A stretch of DNA of 64,000 bases from Nitrosomonas marina (GTDB lineage Bacteria > Pseudomonadota > Gammaproteobacteria > Burkholderiales > Nitrosomonadaceae): the NCBI RefSeq assembly GCF_900110145.1, contig NZ_FOCP01000001.1, positions 186,001 to 250,000 on the forward strand. Reading direction: 5' to 3'. A program made the position numbers and the translations under genes. Shown piece by piece: positions 44,308 to 53,669 of this stretch. Numbering within the stretch: the first letter of the stretch is position 1; each line of letters opens with the position of its first letter. A model generated the notes under the pieces. That model saw only the letters and a list, made by a program, of their open reading frames with translations, was not told where the DNA came from and made no database searches.

Positions 44308-47166
44308 CTATAAATCGAAGGCCTGCACCGTGATATCGATTACCGATAATGCTCTGTCGATGTATACCGCCTGATAGTCAAATACCGATACGCGTTTAAT
44401 GGCGCCGTCAATACCCCGGGTGATCAATCGGGTTGTAACCGGATTACCGTCAGCACCGAAAAACCCGTCAGGATTCATCGCACATTGGCTGTTTGCAACA
44501 CCCGTAACACCTTCCACGACTTTGAACACGGCACTGAGGTAGAACGGTTGTCCCAGTTTTGAGTTTTTCAGAGAAAACGCAGATGCCAGTGCCTGCAGTA
44601 CATTTTCGTTTACCAGATCCGGATCAAACTCATCGGCTTTGACACGAATGACAACTTTGATGTCGAGAATGACCGACTCAAATGGCTTCACTTGAATAGT
44701 AATACCCGGCAGGGCATGGTTCCGCAGATACGCACTCACTGCATCCACAAGGCCACCCGGCTTGCCACCACCAGCCGGAACAATCGCAACTTCAACCTGT
44801 TTTTTGCGTACTGATGATTTTTGGAAAGCCCGTGCCTGCCACACGCCGCTATAACGTGCTGCAAGATGTGAAAAATCAGCAAGCGACACTGCGCGATCAA
44901 GCGCCAGAATACTACCGGGCGCATTGTCACGCATCGATTCAACGGCTTCCATATCATTTCCACCGCTCGACGTTATCGGCTGGTATATTGCTTCAACGAG
45001 TGGATCGGGTTTGACTGTTTTCTTCAAACTGTTTGCAGCCAGATTTCCGGACAGGCCGCCGCCAACGCGATGTACGATACGAACATTATTACTGCCGGTG
45101 GGCAAACGACGGCCATGCACCCCGTCACCGAATTCGACCTGCAACGTGCCATCCTCCTTCATCCGCACGGCGTAGTGCGGATCTTCCGGGCCGGAATCGT
45201 TCAGCGTGGCCACCTGCTGCCAGGTCCGGTTTTCAACCTGAATGGTGATTGCTGAACGCACGCCGTTGGGGAATTTCGGATCTGCAACGAAACTAATCTG
45301 TTCAACATCAAAATCGAATTGCTGATTCAGTCGCGTAGCGTCTCCCGAGCCCAGGATTTTTTCCTTTCGCGTTTCCCCATGTCCGGATTGCACTACATTG
45401 CCGTAAATTTTGGTGTAATAGCGGGTATAGTCATTTGTGGTACCACTGCCGGTCAATTCGCTGCCGGGAATGGCCGGTTCAATCTTGATCCGTTTGTTTA
45501 ATATGTCAATATCCTTGACCATTACCGCCATTGCGCTGCTTTTGCCCTCGACAATCAACCTCCTGCCGACAGACAGTAACTGCGGAAATTGTGCCAGCGC
45601 CAAAGGCAAAAAACTGTGATTGTCAGAGCGGTACTGCGGCTCGATCAAAAAACCGGGAGTTTCGTTGATATCATAATTTGACGGTCGCAATTCCATTTCA
45701 AACCGGGCGAACAACGTTATCCCATCCGCGAAAAAAACACCCGAAAGCTCCAGCTGATATTCATGTTCATATTCAACGAGGGTGGTCACAACCGCCGCAC
45801 GTCCACCGGTGCTTGTCTGCACAATCACCCAGTCGCCAGTCGAAAGCATTCCCGGGTCGCCATCGAATGACATATACAGAGGTTTGCTCTCGAGCACTGT
45901 CGCAACAGCTACCGCAGTTACTGAGGCACTGTCTTTCGGGATGAAATACACCCGATCATAATAATCGCCATTTTGGTAGGTATATACAGGCTGTCCGTCC
46001 TGGTTATACGTTGCATAACTGTTAATCTTTTGCAAATTTTCATCGAACAGGCCCCATTGCTCCCGATGATCAACCAGCGGCAGAATCACGCGGCGCACGC
46101 TACTGCCACTCACATTCATATCGCGCGCATCAGAAAAAGAAGTCAAATAAAGCGCCGTGCCCGGAACGGGGGCCGAACGCGACAACCGTACACGATCATT
46201 CTGAACTTCCTGGACGATCGCTGCTATCCAGGTTGCTCCCGATTTCCAGGCTATCACCGCATTCTCGCTCAGACCGTGATCGGATTTTAATATCGCCACA
46301 TTATCTCCGCTGATTCTGGGCATCTGCTTGAAATCGGGCTTGAGCAAAAGCCGAACCTGGTGTCTTTTGCTAATCTGCGGGAAACCGGCCGGTCTGCTTT
46401 CTCCCTGCAATATGACCTGCTGATCGGAAACACTGGCGACTTTAACCGCCAGCCCTTTGGTCTGTGTGCCGACATCAACCAGCAACATGCCAAGAGTACC
46501 GGTTGATATGTCCTCAACCGGCGCACTCAAGGGAAAAACAGCAGAACGGGTACTATCGTTGTACACAAAATCAATTTGTGATTTATTCCAGTTAAGGATC
46601 CGAATCTCATTCATCCTGCTGTCGACATCCAGATCGTTCAGCGTTTCAAAAACGGAAGGCTTGCTGCCGTCTTCGGGCGCATTCTTGAAGGCCAAACCGG
46701 CTGTAAGCACCCCTGATTTGCCATCCTTGGCAATAATTACGATCGGTGTCTGGGCAGAAGCTGGTGGCGCCGGATGGTAATCGAGCATATTCACGAGCCG
46801 CCGCACATGTCGCCACTGCGTCGCGGTTCGAATAAACGTCTCGTTGGCGTAAACATCGAGATACTCACCAAGTACATGAACTGCCCTGGCATAGCTGCGC
46901 AAAATCTCCCAGGCGTAATCACGACGCTCAGCGCGATATTGCTGCAACCAGCGTGCCTGGCGCTGCTCAGCCGATTCACTTAATGGCTGCACTATGGCCG
47001 TTTCCAGCGACTGCCACTGTAATTGGCCACTCTCGGTGAACGCATCACGCTGAGCCTGCCGCAATGTTTCCAGGAATGTAATGGCGTTACCATCCACATA
47101 ACGGAACCGTCGCAAACCGGAACGGTTCCAGCGCGTCAAATCTTTTTTATCGGGCAGCCCATTCAT
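44308..47166 (-). CDS. Baseplate J-like wedge protein (Afp12-like)
   Basis: 952 residues, TIGR02243/gpJ-type putative baseplate assembly protein. Hallmarks: an N-terminal helical part (YAWEILRSYARAVHVLGEYL; WRHVRRLVNMLDYHPAPPAS), a middle of small beta modules, then VEFGDGVHGRRLPTGSNNVR and VGGGLSGNLAANSLK, SGGNDMEAVESMRDNAPGSI and VSLADFSHLAARYSGV, the conserved J-like core. It forms baseplate wedges around the hub. ATG 47166 overlaps the stop of the upstream wedge gene by 4 bases. Confidence 0.92.
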   Translation of the reverse strand: MNGLPDKKDLTRWNRSGLRRFRYVDGNAITFLETLRQAQRDAFTESGQLQWQSLETAIVQPLSESAEQRQARWLQQYRAERRDYAWEILRSYARAVHVLGEYLDVYANETFIRTATQWRHVRRLVNMLDYHPAPPASAQTPIVIIAKDGKSGVLTAGLAFKNAPEDGSKPSVFETLNDLDVDSRMNEIRILNWNKSQIDFVYNDSTRSAVFPLSAPVEDISTGTLGMLLVDVGTQTKGLAVKVASVSDQQVILQGESRPAGFPQISKRHQVRLLLKPDFKQMPRISGDNVAILKSDHGLSENAVIAWKSGATWIAAIVQEVQNDRVRLSRSAPVPGTALYLTSFSDARDMNVSGSSVRRVILPLVDHREQWGLFDENLQKINSYATYNQDGQPVYTYQNGDYYDRVYFIPKDSASVTAVAVATVLESKPLYMSFDGDPGMLSTGDWVIVQTSTGGRAAVVTTLVEYEHEYQLELSGVFFADGITLFARFEMELRPSNYDINETPGFLIEPQYRSDNHSFLPLALAQFPQLLSVGRRLIVEGKSSAMAVMVKDIDILNKRIKIEPAIPGSELTGSGTTNDYTRYYTKIYGNVVQSGHGETRKEKILGSGDATRLNQQFDFDVEQISFVADPKFPNGVRSAITIQVENRTWQQVATLNDSGPEDPHYAVRMKEDGTLQVEFGDGVHGRRLPTGSNNVRIVHRVGGGLSGNLAANSLKKTVKPDPLVEAIYQPITSSGGNDMEAVESMRDNAPGSILALDRAVSLADFSHLAARYSGVWQARAFQKSSVRKKQVEVAIVPAGGGKPGGLVDAVSAYLRNHALPGITIQVKPFESVILDIKVVIRVKADEFDPDLVNENVLQALASAFSLKNSKLGQPFYLSAVFKVVEGVTGVANSQCAMNPDGFFGADGNPVTTRLITRGIDGAIKRVSVFDYQAVYIDRALSVIDITVQAFDL

Positions 47167-48569
47167 CCGCGTTGACCTCCGTGCAGTATAACGCGCAGAA
47201 TCCCCAGCGCCGGCTGCTGCGCATCGTTATTGCATGTAGCGATTTCCAACCCTTCCAGACGAATGCGTCCTGAATCGGCCTGATTCGGATAACGCCGGCC
47301 GACACGTTTAAACCGGTTCAGGCAGACCGCATCCACTCCGTCCAGACTCATAATCGCTTCGATAATATCACCCGCATGTACATCCTCGCCGAAAGCCAGC
47401 CGCCCCGGTGCAAAAAAGCCGCCAAGCTCCGTGCCCAGCGAGAAGTTAATATCGCGACGGATTTCAGATTGAAAATAATTTCCGGCCACACGCACAGAAA
47501 GCGCAATATTGATACCGACAAACCGCGCATCCTGTAAAAAAACTTCCTGAGCAGCCATTCTGTATGCATCCAGGTATGGACGCAGAATGATCCGTGGGGT
47601 GGGTTCTGCCATCCAGTCAACATCATCGAGTTCATAACGGCGGTTGAACTGATCGACTGACGCCTGCAGCAATTGAAATGAATCAACACCGCCAACCGCA
47701 GCCACCGTCAATGGACTGTCGAGCATCAAGTTCTCCGATATCACCACAGCGGTATACACAGTATTCCATGATCCTGTCCAGCAATTGTATGCATGCGCAC
47801 GTAACACCAGCGGATGGTCTTCCAGCCTTTCGGCGTAGTCATCTTCGGTCACCATCCGTTTTTGCATATGAATAGAGCGCGGACCAAGCGTACGGGCTTT
47901 TTCCATTTCATGCGGATATAGCGTCCAAAAACTGTGCAGTGTTTCATTGCGTGCGCGCAGGACAAAATCCGGCGCGTTATCAAGAAACTGCTGTACCGCA
48001 TCAAGCGCTGCGACTGTGGCGCTTAAAGGATTGTCAATAAATGCCTGTAGACCGGACTGTTGTGCCGGCGTCAATTCGTCCACAACATCCTGATAGTCGG
48101 AGAGATATCGTTGTAATGGCAAATGAAATGCCCGTAACCGTATTCTTCTGGCCGCATCACTTTCACCAGCAGCGCCATCAGCGTCAGGAATCTTTGCCTC
48201 TGCTGCAGCCTGACTGACTGCATCGTAACCGATCATTGCCAGTAACCGCCGTACTGACTCCGGCCGCCGCGCTGTCTCGAGAAACGCCTCAGCCTGTACA
48301 CGATCAAGCATATCAGACAATTGATCCAACACTACCGACAGCGTTTCTACAATCACCACTTCCATGTCAGCCGGCGTCCAGCGTCGCCGTTGTGGAAAAC
48401 GCGCTGCCAGTTCCTCGAGCATAAACAGGCGGAAGCCGTCATAATCGCGTACCAGCCAGTCGAAGTCATCACCAACAACCGGCAATGGCTCGGGCAACTT
48501 TACCTGCCGATATCCGCAGTCGCTGCAGGCATCATTAAAAAATAACTCGGATGACGGTTGTTCTGCCAT
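47163..48569 (-). CDS. Baseplate J-like wedge protein (Afp11-like)
   Basis: 468 residues of the gpJ/gp6-like wedge family: LVRDYDGFRLFMLEELAARF, DMEVVIVETLSVVLDQLSDM, AFLETARRPESVRRLLAMIG at the N-terminus; RSIHMQKRMVTEDDYAERLE mid-protein; and DAVCLNRFKRVGRRYPN near the end. Two Cys (CSDC) open the protein. In Afp-like systems two unequal wedge proteins form heterodimers, here this one and the 952-residue neighbour. The start directly abuts the gp25 stop. Confidence 0.9.
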   Translation of the reverse strand: MAEQPSSELFFNDACSDCGYRQVKLPEPLPVVGDDFDWLVRDYDGFRLFMLEELAARFPQRRRWTPADMEVVIVETLSVVLDQLSDMLDRVQAEAFLETARRPESVRRLLAMIGYDAVSQAAAEAKIPDADGAAGESDAARRIRLRAFHLPLQRYLSDYQDVVDELTPAQQSGLQAFIDNPLSATVAALDAVQQFLDNAPDFVLRARNETLHSFWTLYPHEMEKARTLGPRSIHMQKRMVTEDDYAERLEDHPLVLRAHAYNCWTGSWNTVYTAVVISENLMLDSPLTVAAVGGVDSFQLLQASVDQFNRRYELDDVDWMAEPTPRIILRPYLDAYRMAAQEVFLQDARFVGINIALSVRVAGNYFQSEIRRDINFSLGTELGGFFAPGRLAFGEDVHAGDIIEAIMSLDGVDAVCLNRFKRVGRRYPNQADSGRIRLEGLEIATCNNDAQQPALGILRVILHGGQRG

Positions 48570-48959
48570 TTATTTGCTCCCTCCCACAACAAACTCGAGC
48601 TGCTCGCCTTGATTCAGGGTCGCCAGCGTATAGGCAATCGTGATATAGAGTTTTTCTCCATCTCCCGTCACACTCACTTCAAGACTTGCCGGCGCGACCT
48701 CTCCTGCCAGTGTTTCATTAAGCGATGCGGACAGGCGTTTTTTGGTCACTTCCCACAACGCCTGGCTGTTTGGCTCAAATACCAGCGCCCGAACACCGAT
48801 ACCGAATTCCGGCCGATACCATCGTTCCCCCGTATCTGTATACAGCACCTGTTCGATCTGTTCACGCACATGACGCTGACGAGTGCTTACTGCAGCACCG
48901 TTTTCTCCGATCTGCAGCGGAAACTTCATGTAATCGGGATTATTCAACCGGGTCGCCAT
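48570..48959 (-). CDS. gp25-like baseplate protein (Afp9-like)
   Basis: 129 residues, GPW/gp25 family. Typical features: FPLQIGENGAAVSTRQRHVR, EQIEQVLYTDTGERWYRPEF and the EFGIGV-type motif, then helical LWEVTKKRLSASLNETL and a final strand pair. In contractile tails this protein links sheath initiation to the wedges. Start chosen at ATG 48959, eight bases after AGGAGG, rather than GTG 48962. Confidence 0.93.
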   Translation of the reverse strand: MATRLNNPDYMKFPLQIGENGAAVSTRQRHVREQIEQVLYTDTGERWYRPEFGIGVRALVFEPNSQALWEVTKKRLSASLNETLAGEVAPASLEVSVTGDGEKLYITIAYTLATLNQGEQLEFVVGGSK

Positions 48960-49007
48960 CACCTGCCCCTCCTGTAATTTTCTCCATTGTGTTCATCCGT
49001 CATCCGC

Positions 49008-49826
49008 TCACTGCGCCTTGGTTTTAGTGGTTAGTACAACCGGTGTCAGCGGTGGCACTGGCGGCCCAGATGGCGCCCCCGGTGCTGTACAAACATGCGT
49101 ATGTGCGTTGAACAAAGACAGAAATGTCTGTGCCTTAATCAACGGTTCACCTCCCTGACCCGCCACATCGACTGTTGTGCCTTTGATAACGATCTGAACA
49201 CCCTCGACCGTAATGCCGCTGGCGGCCATCTGTATGGTATTACCGTTACTGTCTTTAATTTCTGTACCGCTGCTATCCATCGTCAGGCGGTTGCCGTTGG
49301 CATCTTCCAGCGTAACAGTATTGCTCTGTGCGTCGAGCGTCATGGAATTGCCCGCGGCATCCGTGGTGTTGACAGTTCCTTGCGGATCAATGGTCATTTC
49401 GGTACCGGATGGGTGCGCCAGACGGAATTGCTCTTCTCCACTGGCATCATCAAACTGAAGCACATGCCCGGACGGAGTGCGAATAATCCGCGTCGTCGGT
49501 TCATCCAGCGCAGCTTCCTCCGGCGTGTCGCTCTCCTGCTGCCAGAAAACGCCAACCCAGATTGGATGGTCCAGATTGCCTTCTTCGAACTCCACCCATA
49601 CCTGAGCATCCACTTCCGGAATCATAAATACTCCCTGATTGGTCAGGCCGCCAAACGGCAGACAAGGCAGCGCCCAGCCAGTATCCTGGTCACCCAGTAC
49701 CGAAGGCACACTCACCTTCAGCCGGCCACGTTTCTCGGGATCCTGGTTATCAGTCACAAAACCGCGATATTTTCCATAGTAACGTTGCTGTGACTGCTGT
49801 GCGATTTGATGAATCAGTTGTTCCAT
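49008..49826 (-). CDS. gpV/gp5-like spike protein
   Basis: 272 residues. An OB-fold (about 15-110: YRGFVTDNQDPEKRGRLKVS; GVFMIPEVDAQVWVEFEEG; WVGVFWQQE) leads into a strand-repeat region (about 130-235) with about ten short repeats such as MTLDAQSNTVTLEDANGN, forming the trimeric beta-prism needle. The end reads FNAHTHVCTAPG, an HxH near the tip, as in phage spikes that bind iron at the apex. No separate PAAR gene is seen, so this may be its own tip. Start overlaps nothing; the gpD gene's stop is adjacent. Confidence 0.92.
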   Translation of the reverse strand: MEQLIHQIAQQSQQRYYGKYRGFVTDNQDPEKRGRLKVSVPSVLGDQDTGWALPCLPFGGLTNQGVFMIPEVDAQVWVEFEEGNLDHPIWVGVFWQQESDTPEEAALDEPTTRIIRTPSGHVLQFDDASGEEQFRLAHPSGTEMTIDPQGTVNTTDAAGNSMTLDAQSNTVTLEDANGNRLTMDSSGTEIKDSNGNTIQMAASGITVEGVQIVIKGTTVDVAGQGGEPLIKAQTFLSLFNAHTHVCTAPGAPSGPPVPPLTPVVLTTKTKAQ

Positions 49827-50960
49827 TTACACCACTCCCGCTAGCGGATTATCAGACTCGCCCAGATCATCGCCGTAGGCATTTCGCAGCAGACGGAAAG
49901 ATACTTTATATCCGTTGATGTCAAAACGGTGCGTCGCCGAATCGACATAATATGTACCGCTGTAACGTTCCCCGACACCATCTACGCCGACGGGTTCGCC
50001 AATACGCAATACATGACCGTACAAACTGCCGTCGAGCTCGCCATCCACATTGATTTTCATCGATTGTTCATTGGCCATGCGCTGGGCGATGGCTTCCATT
50101 TGCGTCGCATCACTGACACCCTGACGCTGCGGTCGCCAGATAAAATCATTTAATCCCGCACCGGTACTGTCAGCCCATTCGTTGCCAAGTCTGCGCAGAT
50201 TCGGCGTTACTTCGGTTGCCGGTTCTTCGGCACCGACTTCTGCCGCTACCTGATACGCTACACTGTCCGGTTTATGACCGTCGTCCTGAATATTAAAGCT
50301 GATGCAGTTGGTGTCCGGGCCTGCGTATACCATAATTGTCGGCTGCGTCTCGGCATCAAGGCGCATTTCGCCGAAATGCAGCATGCCTTCCTGAAAAATG
50401 ATTTCGTACCCATTAGCCTGAGCTCGGCGCTGCAAAAATTTAATGTCGGTCGTATTCTGCAGTACATCCTGTACTGTCTGACCTTCACCAATCTCCCCAA
50501 GTATGCCGAGATCGTTTCGGATCGCTATTTCGGTTGCAATCGCACCGTCCGTTGTCGGCGCATCCTGTCCCCAGCGCTGCTCGACGTGTTCACGATCCAG
50601 TTGCAGCGAGTGATCCTGACACGATACCGTCACCTTTGCGCCACCACGCTCCGGCGGATATTCAGCGCGCACTTCTTTGATGTAGCCACGCATCACTTCT
50701 TCCGCTTCATCACCGAATACAGCCTCGATTCTGACGGGCACCCACGGTTTGAAGCGATCGTCATCCTGCACAGTCCAAAGTCCGTCCTCCAGTCGACGTG
50801 CCTCAAACACCAGTGTTGCTGTTGTGGCACGACTGCGGTCGGCTTCCACAGTCACTTCAACCAGTGCCGGATACATATCATCGATTTCCTCGTTATCGAG
50901 TTTGACGACGCACTCGGCCGGTTGCAGTTTCTTTTTACTGAGCAGATCCAGAAGTCCCAT
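49827..50960 (-). CDS. gpD-like baseplate hub protein
   Basis: 377 residues of the phage late-control D / VgrG N-terminal family (DQDSLQLD-type hub region: VSCQDHSLQLDREHVEQRW; DIKFLQRRAQANGYEIIFQE; VLRIGEPVGVDGVGERYSG). In VgrG or Afp8 hub and spike are one chain; here they are two genes (this and the spike gene at 49008). It starts with MGLLDLLSKKKLQPAECVVK. ATG 50960 follows a GGAAACGG-like site. It sits between the LysM protein and spike. Confidence 0.9.
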   Translation of the reverse strand: MGLLDLLSKKKLQPAECVVKLDNEEIDDMYPALVEVTVEADRSRATTATLVFEARRLEDGLWTVQDDDRFKPWVPVRIEAVFGDEAEEVMRGYIKEVRAEYPPERGGAKVTVSCQDHSLQLDREHVEQRWGQDAPTTDGAIATEIAIRNDLGILGEIGEGQTVQDVLQNTTDIKFLQRRAQANGYEIIFQEGMLHFGEMRLDAETQPTIMVYAGPDTNCISFNIQDDGHKPDSVAYQVAAEVGAEEPATEVTPNLRRLGNEWADSTGAGLNDFIWRPQRQGVSDATQMEAIAQRMANEQSMKINVDGELDGSLYGHVLRIGEPVGVDGVGERYSGTYYVDSATHRFDINGYKVSFRLLRNAYGDDLGESDNPLAGVV

Positions 50961-50990
50961 TTCCGTTTCCGTTATTCGTTAAACTTCAAC

Positions 50991-51281
50991 TCATTCCTTT
51001 AATCTTGGAATCAGCAATACCGATCCCTGCATGGTCTCATCGAGCATATCGCCGGCAAACAGAAAAGCCGGGTTGGCATCGACGATGCGCCACCATAGCC
51101 GATCATCGTTATAATAGTGGCGCGCCAGTTGATCGAGCCGGTTACCGGTCTGGATTTCATGCTCGATCATGCCGGCCGCCGGACCGATTTCGCGTGCTCG
51201 TACCCCCGGGAACACATCATCGCCGTCATTCTCAGGTTGAAAAAAACCGGCATTTTTGTACCGTGATTTTTTTAATAACAT
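50991..51281 (-). CDS. LysM tail protein (Afp7 C-terminal-like)
   Basis: 96 residues. The final 55 (HEIQTGNRLDQLARHYYNDD; WWRIVDANPAFLF; GSVLLIPRL) form a LysM-type module like gpX/Afp7 tail-tube connectors. A 40-residue extension precedes it. In Afp7 this domain is fused to the tube-like N-terminal domain; here it is separate, the partner being the gene at 51311. It likely joins inner tube to hub. Confidence 0.88.
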   Translation of the reverse strand: MLLKKSRYKNAGFFQPENDGDDVFPGVRAREIGPAAGMIEHEIQTGNRLDQLARHYYNDDRLWWRIVDANPAFLFAGDMLDETMQGSVLLIPRLKE

Positions 51282-51310
51282 CGCACCTGTCCTTTTTTAA
51301 AAATTCATCT

Positions 51311-51988
51311 CTAAAATGACGCACCGAAAGACGCCGAGAACGACACCGACACGCCACTGGCCAGATTGATCGCCGCACCGGCCGTCTGGCGTATTTTTTC
51401 CACCTGATAAAACGGATTGTTGCTTTCAATCACCTGAAAACTGAGTGTCACATTCGCACGGTAGGGCATGAGCGTCGGCAAATGCGCCACTTCCTCTACT
51501 TGTACGCTGGTCAAAAACACCGGCAGTACATGCGTACCCCAGATTAGCAACAATACCGAAGGATGTTCATCACGCTGAAATGCCTTGTTGCCCCCAAGGC
51601 CGAGGCTGGACAGCATTTGCACGCCCCCGGGTCCCTGCGTCTTGGGTTCGACCATACTGCGCAGCGTATCCAGTTCAGGCTCTATACCAAAAGCAACCGC
51701 TGGGCCATGACCTGGAGAGGACGGGTCGCTCATGCGGTCGGTGGCATCTATCAGGATTTGCATACTGAATTGCTCAGGTTCTATTGTGACACCTTGCGCT
51801 ACGCGCGGCGTTTCAGTGGGCAGGGCGAAGTCGTAACCGCCGCGTGTTCCCGGTGCGTTTCCAGTCACAATATTGATTGAGCGCGTGCGCGAGAGAGTCT
51901 GGGGATTAAATTCAAATTGCAACACCAGCGGTGGTATCGACAATCCGTACTCAATCAGAATGCCTCGGGTTAAATTAATCAATGCCAC
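51311..51988 (-). CDS. CIS tube-like protein (Afp7 N-terminal-like)
   Basis: 225 residues from GTG 51988 (GGAG just upstream); the frame reaches 52123 but those codons overlap the previous gene. It begins ALINLTRGILIEYGLSIPPL and has VLQFEFNPQTLSRTRSINI, EQFSMQILIDATDRM, and HPSVLLLIWGTHVLPVFLTS, the CIS_tube N-terminal-domain pattern used at the tube-baseplate junction. It overlaps the preceding small gene's stop by 14 bases, indicating coupling. Confidence 0.85.
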   Translation of the reverse strand: MALINLTRGILIEYGLSIPPLVLQFEFNPQTLSRTRSINIVTGNAPGTRGGYDFALPTETPRVAQGVTIEPEQFSMQILIDATDRMSDPSSPGHGPAVAFGIEPELDTLRSMVEPKTQGPGGVQMLSSLGLGGNKAFQRDEHPSVLLLIWGTHVLPVFLTSVQVEEVAHLPTLMPYRANVTLSFQVIESNNPFYQVEKIRQTAGAAINLASGVSVSFSASFGASF

Positions 51989-52313
51989 GTTTTTTCTCCA
52001 TCGATGGGTTGTCAGCGTTTTGAGCGGAAAATCTTTCAGTATCCTGGCTGTATAGACCGGACTGTTTCGATTGAACGGGGGTGTGCAGTTGCCGGTGAAT
52101 TGACTGGGCAATCCGTCCGGCAATCACCTGATCGGTTTCGCCATTGAAAACAACCACACCGGGAATCATGAGTGTTTTGTATTCATACGATTGTGTCAGC
52201 GGCATGCGTGCAAGCTGTCGCGCCACTTCGCGCGCGATCGCATCGGCCCGCTTTTCAAAACCTCGCGGCAGCTTCAGGTTCATTTTTTCGATCGTTAACA
52301 TGCGCTCGTTCAT
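51975..52313 (-). CDS. Small eCIS-operon protein, unknown
   Basis: 112 residues from ATG 52313 (GGAG 10 bases upstream). Visible: MNLKLPRGFEKRADAIAREV, LARMPLTQSYEYKTLMIPGV, and IAGRIAQSIHRQL, then a polar tail. Mostly helical, no membrane span or Cys. The start overlaps the AAA+ gene's end region and its own stop lies inside the next gene's start, so it is expressed with the machine. I do not recognise it; an assembly or adaptor role is only suggested by position. Confidence 0.7.
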   Translation of the reverse strand: MNERMLTIEKMNLKLPRGFEKRADAIAREVARQLARMPLTQSYEYKTLMIPGVVVFNGETDQVIAGRIAQSIHRQLHTPVQSKQSGLYSQDTERFSAQNADNPSMEKKRGID

Positions 52314-52314
52314 A

Positions 52315-53667
52315 TCAGGTGTTCTCCATTCCGCATACAAACTGCGGCAGATAATTTGCCAAAGGACCAAGGTCATTTTTATTCAGTTGTTGCCGGTCTT
52401 TGGCCAGTTCACGGTAAACGGCAATGGCGATATGCTCCAGCGAAATCGGTTGTCTCTCTTCAGCCGCAAGATACGCTGCGTGCAGCCCGGCATTACGAAT
52501 ATTGCCGCCGGTCAGATTGACTGCCTGCGACAAAAAACTGATATCCAGGTCGTCAGCACGCGGCGCGCGCGGAGGCAGCATCCGCTGCCATAGCTGCGCA
52601 CGTGCCTTGTGATCAGGCCTTGGGAATTCGACAACGACCTGAAACCGGCGCGAAAAAGCCTTGTCAATCTGGCTGCGCAAATTGGTTGTCAAAATGCACG
52701 GACCGTGATGATCCTCAATGCGTGCCAGCAGATAGCTTACTTCCATGTTCGCGTACCGGTCTCGCGCCTCCTTGATTTCACCACGCTTACTCATCAGCGC
52801 ATCGACCTCATCGAATTGCAGTACCATTTCCCTGCCGTGCGCCGCGTCGAACAGCTTGCCGATGTTTTTTTCGGTCTCGCCGATATACTTACTGACCAGG
52901 CGCGCCAGATCGACGCGATACAGCGGCCAGTCCATTTCATTGGCAATCACGGTTGCCGCAAACGTCTTGCCGGTACCCGATGAACCACTGAACAGCGCCA
53001 CCGGGCCACCCAGCTCATAGCCACCCCACCGGTCGACCACAGTCTCACGGTGACGCAGCCACATCAGATATTCACGCAGAATACGTTCGCGATCAGGTGG
53101 TAAAACCAGATCGTCCCACACTGCGCGCTGCCTAACCGGATAGGCGCCGGGCGGCGTTTCCTCGGATTCCGGCAAATCCATCAGGCATGCCAGCGCCTTT
53201 TTCCCAGGACGTAACAACGCAAACGCACTGTCCTGATCCGATTCGATCAGATTGAGCCGCCGTAATTCTCCACCAGCCGCGGTCAGTTGCCGAACATGAT
53301 GAAATTCGTTGTAATCCAGCGCCAGTATCTGCTGTAGCAACGCGGCAGTTACAAACGGTTGCGGGTTTGCCGGCTGCAGTTCCTGATACAGCCAGCCGGT
53401 TTTCGGTAGCGCTTCGCTAGCCAGCACACAGGCCAGTACGTCAATACCAAGCGGCGTCAACTGCCGGACAGGCAGTTTGGCCCATGGAGTGTTGGCTGAT
53501 TGACGCAACCGGTCAACCTGGGACTGAAGCTGTTCAAGCCGTTTCAGCACATCTTCCTGCGGCTGTCGTCCGGTACGCGATAATAACAGGCAGTGCGCAA
53601 GCATTTCGACGCGTTCCCATTCGGCCTGCAAATTTACGGGTGAGATGGCTTCAACGGCGGCGTTCAT
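52315..53667 (-). CDS. AAA+ ATPase of the eCIS (Afp15-like)
   Basis: 450 residues. The N-terminal 200 are helical (LQSQVDRLRQSANTPW; LRRLNLIESDQDSAFALLRP). The AAA+ core has Walker A GSSGTGKT (about 234-241), Walker B VLQFDEVDAL, sensor ILTTNLRSQIDKAFSRRF with the arginine finger, and a small C-terminal lid (LTGGNIRNAGLHAAYLAAEE). Afp15/Pvc15-type ATPases are hallmark eCIS genes implicated in particle assembly or cargo loading; they are not ClpV. ATG 53667 lies 3 bases from the DUF4255 stop. Confidence 0.93.
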   Translation of the reverse strand: MNAAVEAISPVNLQAEWERVEMLAHCLLLSRTGRQPQEDVLKRLEQLQSQVDRLRQSANTPWAKLPVRQLTPLGIDVLACVLASEALPKTGWLYQELQPANPQPFVTAALLQQILALDYNEFHHVRQLTAAGGELRRLNLIESDQDSAFALLRPGKKALACLMDLPESEETPPGAYPVRQRAVWDDLVLPPDRERILREYLMWLRHRETVVDRWGGYELGGPVALFSGSSGTGKTFAATVIANEMDWPLYRVDLARLVSKYIGETEKNIGKLFDAAHGREMVLQFDEVDALMSKRGEIKEARDRYANMEVSYLLARIEDHHGPCILTTNLRSQIDKAFSRRFQVVVEFPRPDHKARAQLWQRMLPPRAPRADDLDISFLSQAVNLTGGNIRNAGLHAAYLAAEERQPISLEHIAIAVYRELAKDRQQLNKNDLGPLANYLPQFVCGMENT

Positions 53668-53669
53668 CT

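Noticed and set aside
49095-49793. Plus-strand frame of 232 codons
   Set aside because: Exact antisense of the spike gene; rich in His/Arg/Cys as expected from its repeats.
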